Below, piece by piece: positions 14,401 to 22,784 of a DNA stretch of 64,000 bases. The DNA is from JBGASG01 sp046328035 (GTDB taxonomy: Bacteria > Cyanobacteriota > Vampirovibrionia > Obscuribacterales > Obscuribacteraceae). Position 1 is the first letter of the stretch, and each line of letters opens with the position of its first letter. The stretch lies in NCBI GenBank assembly GCA_046328035.1, contig JAXLXI010000002.1, positions 310,001 through 374,000 of the forward strand, read 5' to 3'. The notes under the pieces were generated by a model that saw nothing but the letters and a program-made list of their open reading frames with translations, was not told where the DNA came from and did no database searches. Made by a program: the position numbers and the translations under genes.

Positions 14401-17400
14401 ACCAGCGCTTGTTTATCAGGATCATCCTTCATCATGGTGCGCAGCGAGCGAACGATGTCGGCCATGGCCTGACCTTCGGCGGCGTCGGCTGATGCTGGTG
14501 TGTTGAGCACTTCAATCAGCTTGGCGCGCAGCTGCTTGGCCTTGTCGTCGGGCATGGCGCGCATCATTTCTGGTGTCATTTGCTGACTGACACGCACGCA
14601 CAAATCGAGATATCTGTTATAGAGATGCTTGTTGGCTGGCTCGCTGCGAAGCACGGCCAGGTCGGGCGAGTCGATAATTGCATCGGCCATCGCCTTGGAG
14701 CCTTCGAATCGGCCCGTGCCGCTCTTGTCCAACATCATGTAGGACAGTGCGGCACTGACTTTGCGTTCGCGCAAAAGGTGCGCTTTCTCGGGCGGGCAGT
14801 CTTCGGGAATTTGCAAAGCCATGATCGCTCTCAGAGCTTTCTTGGCTTCTTCGGCATATTTGCCGCCCTGTCCCTTCGCCAGTTCAGCGGAGGCGAGCAG
14901 ATTGTTCTGGTCGAGAAACGACGCCTTGATGTCCTTGTCGGTGGCGAACAACTTCTTCAGTTGCTCGACGCGGGTATCGGTCATCAGGTTTGGCGCGACG
15001 CGGCGCAGCGCATCGATATCCAGACCCAGTGCGGTGGATGCTTCACGCTCACGCAGACCGTGCAACAGTGCGGCAGCCATGGCGCGTACATCCGGGTCGG
15101 CATCTTTGTCGGCCATTTCTTCGAGCGTCTTGCGCAGGTTTGCCGACGAGCTTTCGCCAATCAGTTTGGTTGCTTGCTGCATGTCTTGGGCACTGCCGCC
15201 TGCCACCATTTGTTCGAAACGCGACATGCTTTCGATCAAGTCGATATAGCGCGGGGCGCCGTTGTCGCTCAACGCACGCATCTTTTGTTCTTTTGTAGCT
15301 GTCGGGCAGCGCAGCACGTCTTGGAGGACAGCTGCAAATTCCGGACCCGTGATGGCGCCGCAGCGGAACATCGCGTCGGCAACGGCAACGCCGCGGCTGA
15401 CCAGTTGTTCCGGCGCCTTGGCCAATTCATGCTTCAGAGTTTCAGCAACATCAGCCGCTGAGAGGCTGACTTCCAAAGTCTGTCCTTCGACTTTGCGCTT
15501 GATAGTGCCGCCGCCGGATTCGCTTTCATAAGACTCTTCCCAGGTGTGTTCGCCGATGGTGATGGGGGCTTGGGCGGACAGTTGTCCCTCAATGACTCCA
15601 TCCTTTTGAGACAGGTACATAAGCGCGATGTTGGCGGCGGCGCGCACATCGGCGTCGGTCTCGGCATCGGCTTGTTTGACGGCCCAGCGCAGGGTGACCG
15701 GCAATTTGTCCCAGCGCGAACGCGAGACGGCATTTTGCAATTCTTCCTGGGTCAGCTTGCGGCCGACGGCTTCCTGCATTGTTTGCAGAGCTTTCTCGGA
15801 AAAAATAGCTTTGGAGGCCAGTTCGCGACGGTACGCGGCGCGTTCTTCATCTGTGTGTTTGGTTGGATCAAGCAGTTCTTTGGTTTTGTCGATGATCGCT
15901 TTGATCTCGTCCTTTTTGGCTTGCGGTTTGTTTTCGCTGAGCAGTGTGCCCCAGCTATCCATGGTGCCGCGCATCGCTGCCAGCTGGTCCGGTTTTTTCA
16001 AATCCGGTTTGGCATGCGGCATGTTGACCAGGTGCGTGCCTTCTATTAATTGATTGGCATAGTCCATGTGCGGGACGATCGGTCCGCTAAAAGCGCGGAT
16101 GCCGTCTTTGCCGAGAAGCGGCAGCATTGCCCATTCCGAAACACGGAAGGAGCCGTGCAGATACTTCGGAGCGCCCCAGAGGAAGCCGGTTTGTTTCATG
16201 GCTTCGTCAAACTTTTGACCGACCTTAGCAAATTCGCTAAAGCGAGTGGCCGGCATGACGGCAGCAACTCTGCCCGGTATGAGGCTGCGCGTGATGTCAA
16301 ACATAAAGTAGGCATGGCGCGCGAAGTTGATCGCTTTGCCGATGTCGTTGGTGTGTCCCCAGGCGTTGTTGAAGACGCCGAGGAAACCGACGGTGGCGCG
16401 CACGGTGCCGCGTCCGATTTGCATCATGGCTTCGCGGGTGGTGAATGAGAAGGCTGCCTTGCCGGTGGCGGCAGCGATCTGTGCCGAACGTGCTGCAATG
16501 GAAGCAGCCTTGATTCCTGCAGAGACTTCTGCGAAGCCGGTCAGCAAGAGGGCGACATCGAGCGCGGTCATGACTATTTTGGTGCCGTAGTACCAGCCGG
16601 CTTGCACGTTCTTGAACCACTGCAAGTCGTCGGCTTTCACCATCATCATCTTGCCGCTGTCATTGATGCGGACCATCTGACCTTTTTTATAGGTGTTTTC
16701 GGTGACGAACTCTTTGCCGACATCGAAGGCGATCCAATCTTGCCAGCCCATGGCAGGCACGCGTTGTACTTGTAGTGTTTGTTTGACTTTGATCTCGCCG
16801 TTCACTTCTTCGACATCGTAGCGATGCTTGAAGCAGTTGCCCGGCAATGCTTTCTCGCCTTTGGCGGCGTCCGGCTTATATGTATTCGGGAAGATACCGA
16901 CGAAGTTGTCGTCTTTGTCGAAGACGACCTGTACGTTCTCGCCGAACGGTTGATCGGCCCATGTGTGCAGTGCGGATTTGTTTACTTCTTCGTGCTTCTT
17001 GATGATGTCGGCGCCGTACTTCTCCATCCACGCTTCCATTTTCGCGATCAGTTCTTGATTGCGCGGATGCGAAAGACGCAGGTCTTGCGGCAGCATGTCG
17101 GGCGGAAAGACCGGCTTGCCGTCCTTGACTGTAATACCTGGGGGCAGTTCGAAATTGAAGTTGGAGTATTTGTCGGTTTGTTTGAGTTGATATCCGGCTT
17201 CAACAAGGTTTCGATAGTTGATCGCGAACTCCACCATCTGCTTGCAACTGGCGCGCCAGGCTTCAGGATCTACGCCGTCGCGTTTCGCCCATGCTTCAGG
17301 CAGTCCGTTCTGCTTGATCAAATGAACCAGTCCGTCGTCCACCAGCTTATCGTGGGCTTCTTTGGACCAGGCTGTGCACTGGCCTTGGAACTTGAGCACC

Positions 17401-18059
17401 GCTTCCAACTTATTGAGGGCTTGATAGTCCGGTGCGACTTTGGTATCGATACCCAGATCGCAGGCGATCTCGCCATTTGCCACCATTTTGCGGAACAGCT
17501 CGGGCTGCAAAAGCATGTTGAACTTGTCGCGAGGCACATCAATCGGACAACCCGGAGGAATTGGAATTTGCATGCGCGACAGTTCACCGACGGCGCCGGG
17601 AACCAGTTCTTGCATCTTCAGAACGAATTGTTTGTAGCCATCCAGTGAGTTCTCGCCGAAGACGCCGTCTTTCTTCTCTTTCTCGAGAGCTGCAACCTTG
17701 TCGGTGAGGGCTTTTTCATAACGCTTGGCGGCATCTTCCGGCTTTTCGTCTTTGACCGGATCGATTGATACGAAGAGATAGGCATACTTGATCAGCATGT
17801 CTTGAACTCGACGAGAAGCCTCGAGGCGCTCACCGGTCAACGGTGCCGGCACATCTTTTTGTTTGTCACCGCCGTCGGCGGCCTTGGCAGCTTTGTCACC
17901 GCCCTTCGGAGCTTGCGGTCCACCATCATTTGGTGGCACCGGCGGTGCGAAGGCTACCTGCACCGCCGCCTCGATGGCGGGCTTCTGCGTCGGCTTTTCG
18001 TCGTCGCCATCTTTGAAGGTCGTGTCTGCTTTTACTGCTGTTACCGGTGTATCGCCCAT
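11478..18059 (-). CDS. giant 2193-aa protein with HEAT-like repeats, unknown function
   Basis: No family recognised. The first 75 residues are disordered (Asp/Lys/Pro/Gly) without a signal peptide. A helical region follows, then a hydrophobic stretch at about 488-525 (GTKIVMTALDVALLLTGFAEV) that could be one or two membrane helices. From about 690 to 1330 there are recurring HEAT-like helical pairs such as DADPDVRAMAAALLHGL and DSRVRLAAVMALETL, a coiled coil near 1490-1570, another HEAT-like pair (HDKIRLAAAKVLL) near 1870, and a C-terminal beta-rich part from about 1940 built from short G-x-Y/W strand units, ending in a Ser/Gly tail. AAGG lies before the ATG. It is preceded by a HEAT-like gene on the same strand, separated by a terminator-like hairpin. 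A scaffold or surface-associated role is only a guess. Confidence 0.88.
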   Translation of the reverse strand: MGDTPVTAVKADTTFKDGDDEKPTQKPAIEAAVQVAFAPPVPPNDGGPQAPKGGDKAAKAADGGDKQKDVPAPLTGERLEASRRVQDMLIKYAYLFVSIDPVKDEKPEDAAKRYEKALTDKVAALEKEKKDGVFGENSLDGYKQFVLKMQELVPGAVGELSRMQIPIPPGCPIDVPRDKFNMLLQPELFRKMVANGEIACDLGIDTKVAPDYQALNKLEAVLKFQGQCTAWSKEAHDKLVDDGLVHLIKQNGLPEAWAKRDGVDPEAWRASCKQMVEFAINYRNLVEAGYQLKQTDKYSNFNFELPPGITVKDGKPVFPPDMLPQDLRLSHPRNQELIAKMEAWMEKYGADIIKKHEEVNKSALHTWADQPFGENVQVVFDKDDNFVGIFPNTYKPDAAKGEKALPGNCFKHRYDVEEVNGEIKVKQTLQVQRVPAMGWQDWIAFDVGKEFVTENTYKKGQMVRINDSGKMMMVKADDLQWFKNVQAGWYYGTKIVMTALDVALLLTGFAEVSAGIKAASIAARSAQIAAATGKAAFSFTTREAMMQIGRGTVRATVGFLGVFNNAWGHTNDIGKAINFARHAYFMFDITRSLIPGRVAAVMPATRFSEFAKVGQKFDEAMKQTGFLWGAPKYLHGSFRVSEWAMLPLLGKDGIRAFSGPIVPHMDYANQLIEGTHLVNMPHAKPDLKKPDQLAAMRGTMDSWGTLLSENKPQAKKDEIKAIIDKTKELLDPTKHTDEERAAYRRELASKAIFSEKALQTMQEAVGRKLTQEELQNAVSRSRWDKLPVTLRWAVKQADAETDADVRAAANIALMYLSQKDGVIEGQLSAQAPITIGEHTWEESYESESGGGTIKRKVEGQTLEVSLSAADVAETLKHELAKAPEQLVSRGVAVADAMFRCGAITGPEFAAVLQDVLRCPTATKEQKMRALSDNGAPRYIDLIESMSRFEQMVAGGSAQDMQQATKLIGESSSANLRKTLEEMADKDADPDVRAMAAALLHGLREREASTALGLDIDALRRVAPNLMTDTRVEQLKKLFATDKDIKASFLDQNNLLASAELAKGQGGKYAEEAKKALRAIMALQIPEDCPPEKAHLLRERKVSAALSYMMLDKSGTGRFEGSKAMADAIIDSPDLAVLRSEPANKHLYNRYLDLCVRVSQQMTPEMMRAMPDDKAKQLRAKLIEVLNTPASADAAEGQAMADIVRSLRTMMKDDPDKQALVAKLQGMIDPSKADKFAGAFPQLRAEAITTLASFGHRESLDLIRGRTAATPVLSLGDKNIPAGETDSRVRLAAVMALETLTDERLGEIAGRLINTEKDVATLDKVRALMTRYQNPTVDAQAAYRRAYDEKYQETMSRLKRDFQYSVVDRMSNEQVKDWLKSKSALSLLNYENWTSDRSARAEQIRKDWNCITYIFRSAKAIHDYMMDGTKASDNERDEVWKKFARLARGSTEDVDPAGLMPAVDVDQLKRALLGDVEAEIAANKKRSKDNDDVTKSSQERITALRKEITDAQTTLQNATRNMQPADPARQLLEKQNAEGTAQKQKEIDNLEKRIRDIQAEQVKLQEDLRKAEGVKRLIDKGINLQDGNTQKEIAAALAKRQAYLILMTGGGVDGTPDQKNPHWAEYGMPVYTDTTTTKQWQIAAANVLADCLKDGALGRSQAAEYVKRALTGGEIPAEARTILLNAWRDLAKVGGDKLREQLSLTEEEVGAVTLKALEWELSRAEGEQSKDYQKALLNDLLAYRYRPAFAVLEGMADAGKLSKCDKEVRELAMSVVEQLRDGVYGLWDRTIADGASTGAVRGQRMQERWDAYNKLIDPNSPLRRGSWVDTELAADQVVQSVFNNYKDYKFKTAAEMAPVMQLLDSPHDKIRLAAAKVLLQGSAATPDAAAARQKALLTLSGIAVDGKQAQYRRDAKSELNAFAADKSPSAKAEEWKGNRCEIEIPTTDGTKKVISIQRVGEGRVAIVETTNSAITAAVDGLGRSRRFGRENGIINVMIDNGTHYARQKDQRGQYTREWIIDGDPKKRFHGEADVTADGVYSWWSVNGKETNVFTLAGNYSAIALERADGKIVSIQYPDARDAEDVVRRTFKRDGEEITEMTYYRKGNPHPITATRQKGNDGKWADSWVITCHIGSNAAGWTPTTRGPWGGKMSLDDKGNYRFDGNGYNESQSAEGKFYSSSASSGGSDDFVNDG

Positions 18060-18090
18060 TGTGTGCCTTTATCCTCACCAAAAACCAAAA

Positions 18091-18119
18091 CGGTCAGTTG
18101 CTTGTTCAGCAATTGACCG
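18091..18119 (-). terminator. terminator- or attenuator-like hairpin between the HEAT-like gene and the giant gene
   Basis: CGGTCAGTTGC (18091-18101) pairs with GCAATTGACCG (18109-18119), 11 bp with one G-U, loop of 7. On the minus strand it is followed by TTTTGGTTTTTGG. The stop codon of the upstream gene lies in the loop, so a terminating ribosome would keep the hairpin open. It may act as an intrinsic terminator or attenuator. Confidence 0.45.
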
Positions 18120-19122
18120 TGAGACAAAAACCTTCGCCATCGGTGTATAAACGCGGCTGCGAATTTCTGGACACGTCATTGCTGAACTTGTCGATGAAAG
18201 CTTCGTTGGCTCGCGTCACCGATTCCTCTATAAGCCGCTGGCAATCGGGGCGCTCGCCGCGCACCAGATTGAGAATCTGCACTGCTTCGTATACAGATCT
18301 TCCAGATCCCTCTGCACAGACCGCAGTCTGCGCCACCGTATGCAGTGCCGACTGCCAGAGAGGCAAATCGGCTTGCACGTCAACCAGTATTGCCAGGCAT
18401 GCCGCCAACCGCAGGGTATCGTGGCGGTCGTCGGCAGCCAGTTTGAGGATGGAGAGAAACCCTTCGTCGTTTGTCTTGATTTGTTCTCCGCGCACATAAT
18501 TGAAGAGTGCCTGAGCAGCCATGTCGGGATCGCTGTAAGCGAAAAGTGCATCTTTGACGGCCCGTAGTTTCGCCACGCGCGGGGTGACGGTATCGGTCAG
18601 TGTTTGCTGCCAGCGAGAAACCAGCGACGGTTTGATTTGCGAAACTGCCTCAGCGGCGCACTGACGAACCGGTCTCGATGGATGGGCTTCAGCGATAGCA
18701 GCGAGAATTCCGCACTCTCCGCCGTCAGCGAATTTCACACCCTGGTTGATCAGAGCACACATGAACGAGGAGTCGCCGGCTGCCGCTGCGGTCGGGCTGT
18801 CGATTTCTTCCAGGATCAAGGCGAAGATCAGTTTTTGAACCCGCTCGAATGAAACGGTCTGGCAGCGGTGGCAGGACATCAGAGCGACCAGGAGATTTTT
18901 GCGGCCGCAGTCATCGGCGACATCGCCTTGTCCACCAGCGTTTCTTCCGGCGGTGATGGCCTGACTTTCCAGCAACGACACGACTGTTTCGGCACAGAGC
19001 CGGGCGTCGATGGCGCTTTCCTGGCAGGCTCGCATAATCACGTTCGATGCGAGCGCTTGCTCTACATAACCGCCGTTGCGCAGCACGCGCTCAAGCCGCT
19101 CGATGGCCTGGGGATTCAGCAT
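18106..19122 (-). CDS. HEAT-repeat-like protein, unknown function
   Basis: About 338 aa from the ATG of MLNPQAIERLERVL; upstream in-frame starts lead through low-quality sequence and the 13-bp DNA repeat, so I reject them. The whole protein reads as short amphipathic helical pairs, for example SRPVRQCAAEAVSQI and HDTLRLAACLAILVD, like HEAT or armadillo repeats. No catalytic motif is visible and there is no signal peptide. It ends 46 bases before the 2193-aa gene, which also has HEAT-like segments, so the two may form one functional unit. A short CHRCQ motif near residue 100 could bind metal, but a single pair is weak evidence. Confidence 0.78.
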   Translation of the reverse strand: MLNPQAIERLERVLRNGGYVEQALASNVIMRACQESAIDARLCAETVVSLLESQAITAGRNAGGQGDVADDCGRKNLLVALMSCHRCQTVSFERVQKLIFALILEEIDSPTAAAAGDSSFMCALINQGVKFADGGECGILAAIAEAHPSRPVRQCAAEAVSQIKPSLVSRWQQTLTDTVTPRVAKLRAVKDALFAYSDPDMAAQALFNYVRGEQIKTNDEGFLSILKLAADDRHDTLRLAACLAILVDVQADLPLWQSALHTVAQTAVCAEGSGRSVYEAVQILNLVRGERPDCQRLIEESVTRANEAFIDKFSNDVSRNSQPRLYTDGEGFCLTVNC

Positions 19123-19153
19123 TTTTCTTGTCCTGGTGGGTTGAAGTTTGGTC

Positions 19154-19195
19154 GTGGACTGTGGACTTGGACTGTGGACTTGGACTGTGGACTCG
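19154..19195 (+). repeat. 13-bp tandem repeat, about 3 copies
   Basis: The unit GTGGACTTGGACT occurs about three times with slight differences. It is in the leader of the HEAT-like gene on the minus strand. Confidence 0.8.
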
Positions 19196-19207
19196 GTCAG
19201 GTCGTGG

Positions 19208-19300
19208 TCATCTGCGTACCGCCACCAGGTAGACGAACGAGTAGGCCGCTGCCAGAAAGATGCAGCACATGAAGAGAAGAAGCCATACTTGCACAAACAT
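19208..19300 (-). CDS. possible 30-aa single-span membrane peptide
   Basis: An ATG-started frame of 30 residues (MFVQVWLLLFMCCIFLAAAY... ending in RR) would form one membrane helix with a positive C-terminus. It lies 85 bases upstream of the HEAT-like gene on the same strand. The Shine-Dalgarno site is poor and a hydrophobic 30-mer can arise by chance, so this is a tentative call. Confidence 0.3.
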   Translation of the reverse strand: MFVQVWLLLFMCCIFLAAAYSFVYLVAVRR

Positions 19301-19387
19301 TGCGTTCGCTCGTTTCCTGGGGTGGTAACAAGTCGATATTAGTGATCTGGCTTGGTTCTTCGTACGTTTCATTCGACATAGATCGAC

Positions 19388-19401
19388 TGCACAATTGTGC
19401 A
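19388..19401. promoter_or_regulatory. 14-bp perfect palindrome in a divergent intergenic region
   Basis: TGCACAATTGTGCA lies between the divergently read HEAT-like/giant gene group and the HtrA-type gene. A perfect dyad of this length in a divergent promoter region could be an operator; no cognate regulator is visible. Confidence 0.35.
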
Positions 19402-19483
19402 TATGTGACAAAACTTGGGATGCCAGCAAGTCTCAGCCCTGCCCGATGTACTACGATTTAGGCTTATTGGAGAACTGGAATCT

Positions 19484-20680
19484 ATGCGCAGGCAATTTCG
19501 AGCTCAGACAGGCAAACTCGACACCACCACGATTGGACTGGGAGCCGTAATCGGTGTTTTGATTGGCGGCGCCTTCTACCTCGGGCACGCCATGTGGCCG
19601 GAAAGCCACGTCGTTTCTTCCCTGACGGGAGGCACATCAGGCGTTGTGACGCCCGGGGGCAATGGCGCCAGGGTGATGGCTCTTTCGGAAGACACTGTCG
19701 CCAATATAGCCGCCGAGGGCAACAAGAGTGTCGTGAACATCGACACCGCCACCAGCGTCGTCGTCCCGGAATCGCCATACAACTTCCCGCGCGAGTTCGG
19801 CTATTTCCTCGGACCCGACCTCCCGGATGAACACCAACCCAAGAAATTCGAGCAGCACGGGCAAGGCTCGGGCGTAATAATCAAATCGGACGGCTACATC
19901 CTGACCAACAACCATGTAGTGAAAAACGCCGACGAAATTAAGGTTACGCTTGCCGACAAGCGCGTCTTCAGCGGCAAAGTCGTAGGCCGCGACAGTTTTA
20001 CCGATCTGGCGCTGGTCAAAATCGATGCCGACCAGTTGCCGGTTGCCCGGCTTGGCGATACCGCCCGTTTGCGTCCGGGCGACTGGGCAATCGCTATCGG
20101 CAGCCCGGTCGGTCTTTCCCACACAGTAACGCTCGGCATAATTTCGGCACTGGGACGTTCGCTTGGTGAGTCGGTCAATGTCGACCTGATTCAGACCGAT
20201 GCCGCCATCAACCCCGGCAATTCCGGCGGTCCTCTGCTCAACATCCACGGCGAGGTTATCGGCATCAACACTGCCATTCGCAGCAACGCCCAAAATATCG
20301 GTTTCGCGATTCCGATCGACATAGCCAAAGACGTCGCACAACAACTTCTGGACAAGGGCAAAATCGCGCGCGCCTGGGTGGGCGTCTACATGCGCGACCT
20401 GACACCGCAGATTGCCAAATCACTGGGTTTGGACGACAGCACCAAAGGTGTTGTCGTCGTCCAGGTAGCCAACGGCAGCCCAGCCGCCAAGGCTCAGTTG
20501 GCTCCCGGGGATATCATCCAGGAGGTGGAGGGACAGAGCGTCGATTCCGCCAAATCCGTGCAAAGCAAAGTGCGCGCTCACAAGCCAGGCGACACTCTCA
20601 AACTCTCCGTTCTGCACGGACGGCAATCAGTCGACCGCCAGATCACGCTCACCGACTTTCCGCAGCGGCAGCTCGAATAA
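19484..20680 (+). CDS. HtrA/DegP-type serine protease, membrane-anchored, one PDZ domain
   Basis: A 398-aa trypsin-like protease. A membrane segment at about 18-40 (IGLGAVIGVLIGGAFYLG) anchors the rest outside the cytoplasm. The catalytic triad is His144 (TNNHVV), Asp174 (TDLALVKI) and Ser247 (NPGNSGGP), and one PDZ domain covers about 290-390 (GVYMRDLTPQIA... to DTLKLSVLHG). The known role of the family is degradation or refolding of damaged envelope proteins under stress. I chose the ATG of MRRQFRAQ because GGAG lies 11 bases upstream; an earlier in-frame start would add 23 residues of non-family sequence. The closest design is the single-PDZ anchored type (DegS or cyanobacterial HhoA/HtrA). 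Confidence 0.95.
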   Translation: MRRQFRAQTGKLDTTTIGLGAVIGVLIGGAFYLGHAMWPESHVVSSLTGGTSGVVTPGGNGARVMALSEDTVANIAAEGNKSVVNIDTATSVVVPESPYNFPREFGYFLGPDLPDEHQPKKFEQHGQGSGVIIKSDGYILTNNHVVKNADEIKVTLADKRVFSGKVVGRDSFTDLALVKIDADQLPVARLGDTARLRPGDWAIAIGSPVGLSHTVTLGIISALGRSLGESVNVDLIQTDAAINPGNSGGPLLNIHGEVIGINTAIRSNAQNIGFAIPIDIAKDVAQQLLDKGKIARAWVGVYMRDLTPQIAKSLGLDDSTKGVVVVQVANGSPAAKAQLAPGDIIQEVEGQSVDSAKSVQSKVRAHKPGDTLKLSVLHGRQSVDRQITLTDFPQRQLE

Positions 20681-20765
20681 GAGCGACATTTAATCGAGCC
20701 CATGTCAAATTTGGCGCCCGGCTGAATACATTCGGTCGGACGGAGGCTGCTATCTGCGTTTTACC

Positions 20766-21569
20766 ATGCAAAGAATTTCTTGGCGTTCTCGGCTCGCTAA
20801 AGCCGGCATCTATGCGCTTTCCTGGGCGTTGATCAGTGTGACATCGCATCTGGTCGGGCCTGTATCCAGCGCCGGCAATACCGCGTGGGCGGAGCCGACC
20901 GAGGTTTCCTTCGAGCAGGCAGCGGCCGATTTCGACCAGGGCCGCTACGCAAGAGCCCTGGGTCAGTTTCAGTTGTTGTGTGCTCAAAACCCCGACGACG
21001 CGGTGGCGCTGTATTACGTGGCGCTTTGCCATCACAACTTGAATGACTGTCCGACCGCAGCCGGCGAATATTTGCGCGTTCTAGCCCAAACCCGAGATCC
21101 GGAATTGATCAGGCGAGCCCAGGCAGGAATGCAAGCCATCGCGCAAGGTGTGGGCGGCAATTTCAGCCTGTCCATGCAATCAGCAGAACCAGCTGCATTT
21201 ACGACCAGCATTGCCGCTGCATCGGTACCCCAGGCACCGGCTTCTGCCAAGCAGCTGTCTTCGGCACCATTGCCGGTCGTCATCGAACTCTACACGACCT
21301 GGTGCCCTTACTGCACCAGGTTTGCACCGTTGTTTTCGCAGGCTGCGCGCGATTTCAATGGTCGCATGATCTGCAAGAGCCTGAATGCCGAAGACGAAGG
21401 CAACCGTAGGCTGGTTAAGAAGTTTAAGGTGACGGCGTTTCCGACCATTCTTTTCCTCGATGGGCAGGGCAATATGGTCGAGAAGCTGCAAGGTGCACCG
21501 CAAACGCTGCCCGATTTCGAGTCCCGGGTGAATGACTTCCTCGTAAAAGCCGGTCAACGGGCAGACTGA
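20766..21569 (+). CDS. secreted TPR-thioredoxin fusion protein
   Basis: A 267-aa protein. A basic N-terminus and hydrophobic stretch ending near AGNTAWA is a signal peptide (about 1-42). One or two TPR-like helices follow (about 46-125: FDQGRYARALGQFQLL, ALYYVALCHHNLND), then an Ala/Pro linker and a thioredoxin domain from about 165 with ELYTTWCPYCTRFAPLF (Cys180, Cys183) and the cis-proline FPTILFLDG. The WCPYC motif suggests an oxidoreductase acting outside the cytoplasm. The same domain order is found at 50763-51458, where the first cysteine is replaced by TGA. It follows the HtrA-type gene by 85 bases in the same direction. Confidence 0.9.
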   Translation: MQRISWRSRLAKAGIYALSWALISVTSHLVGPVSSAGNTAWAEPTEVSFEQAAADFDQGRYARALGQFQLLCAQNPDDAVALYYVALCHHNLNDCPTAAGEYLRVLAQTRDPELIRRAQAGMQAIAQGVGGNFSLSMQSAEPAAFTTSIAAASVPQAPASAKQLSSAPLPVVIELYTTWCPYCTRFAPLFSQAARDFNGRMICKSLNAEDEGNRRLVKKFKVTAFPTILFLDGQGNMVEKLQGAPQTLPDFESRVNDFLVKAGQRAD

Positions 21570-21664
21570 ACGCCATGGCGCGGGTTTATTGTCTATAAAA
21601 ATCGCACCGCTCGCTTGTGCTAATGTACGACGTCACCAGTCACACAAGAGAGGGGACGTCAAGC

Positions 21665-22762
21665 GTGAACTCCAGCATCCTGTCGCCCGCAGCGGCGAAT
21701 ACTGAAAGCTCTACCGCCCAGCCGGCGATACCACATTCGCCATCATATGCGGTGCGCAATGACTGGACGAAACAGGAAGTCAAAGACATCTACGAACGAC
21801 CTCTGCTCTCGTTGATTTTCGATGGAGCGGCAGTCCATCGGCAGTTTCATAACGCTCAGAATGTCCAGCAATGCACGCTGCTCTCGGTCAAAACCGGAGG
21901 CTGTCCGGAAGACTGCGCTTATTGCCCGCAATCGGCTCACTATCAGACCTCGGTGAAAGCCGAGAAGTTGCTCGATGTCGAAACGGTGTACACGGCCGCC
22001 AGAATCGCCAAGGAAGCCGGCAGCACCAGGTTCTGCATGGGCGCCGCCTGGCGCGAAGTGAAGGACAATCAGCAATTCGAACAGGTGCTGGAAATGGTGC
22101 GACGCGTGTCGTCGCTCGACCTGGAAGTTTGCGTGACGCTCGGCATGCTCAACGACGAGCAAGCCAGACGGTTGAAGGAAGCCGGTTTGACGGCATACAA
22201 CCATAACCTGGACACGGGTGCCGAGTACTACGACCAGATCATTTCGACCCGCACTTACGCAGAGCGCTTGCAGACGCTCGAGAATGTCCGCAATGCCGAC
22301 ATCTCGGTGTGCTGCGGCGGCATCGTCGGTATGGGGGAAAGCAAGGAAGACCGCATCGATCTCCTGCACACTCTCGCGACGTTGCCTGCCCATCCTGAGT
22401 CGGTGCCGGTCAACGCACTGGTGCCTGTCGCCGGCACGCCGCTTGCCGATCAAAAACCGGTGGAAATCTGGGAGATGCTGCGCATGATCGCCACCGCTCG
22501 CATCCTCATGCCACTGTCTATGGTGCGCCTCTCGGCCGGACGCGTCGGCATGTCGATGGCTGAACAAGCGCTCTGCTTCATGGCCGGCGCCAATTCCATT
22601 TTTACGGGCGAGAAACTATTGACCACCGCCAATTGCGAATTCGATGACGATGCCGAAATGTTTCGCATTCTCGGGTTGAACGCTCTGGCACCGCAACCAC
22701 AGCCGGCCGCGCAGGCAGTTCGTTCAGGTTGTTCGTCCAAAAAATCAGGTTGCTGCCCCTGA
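21665..22762 (+). CDS. bioB: biotin synthase (BioB)
   Basis: A radical-SAM enzyme that inserts sulfur into dethiobiotin, the last step of biotin synthesis. It has the [4Fe-4S] motif in GGCPEDCAYCPQS (CxxxCxxC), CMGAAWR, YNHNLDTG, and CCGGIVGMGE and RLSAGR, which carry ligands of the second cluster in the family. I prefer the GTG at 21665 because GAGAGGGG lies nine bases upstream; an ATG at 21623 is also in frame. The C-terminus is unusual: after the family end it carries SGCSSKKSGCCP, four added cysteines that could bind metal. It lies apart from the other bio genes, downstream of the TPR-thioredoxin gene. No BirA-type operator could be seen. Confidence 0.95.
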   Translation: MNSSILSPAAANTESSTAQPAIPHSPSYAVRNDWTKQEVKDIYERPLLSLIFDGAAVHRQFHNAQNVQQCTLLSVKTGGCPEDCAYCPQSAHYQTSVKAEKLLDVETVYTAARIAKEAGSTRFCMGAAWREVKDNQQFEQVLEMVRRVSSLDLEVCVTLGMLNDEQARRLKEAGLTAYNHNLDTGAEYYDQIISTRTYAERLQTLENVRNADISVCCGGIVGMGESKEDRIDLLHTLATLPAHPESVPVNALVPVAGTPLADQKPVEIWEMLRMIATARILMPLSMVRLSAGRVGMSMAEQALCFMAGANSIFTGEKLLTTANCEFDDDAEMFRILGLNALAPQPQPAAQAVRSGCSSKKSGCCP

Positions 22763-22784
22763 CCTGACGACCAGGCACCTGAAA

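Noticed and set aside
21570..21664. BirA-type operator upstream of bioB
   Set aside because: No TTGTAAAC-type inverted half-sites are seen; only a weak TATAAA.
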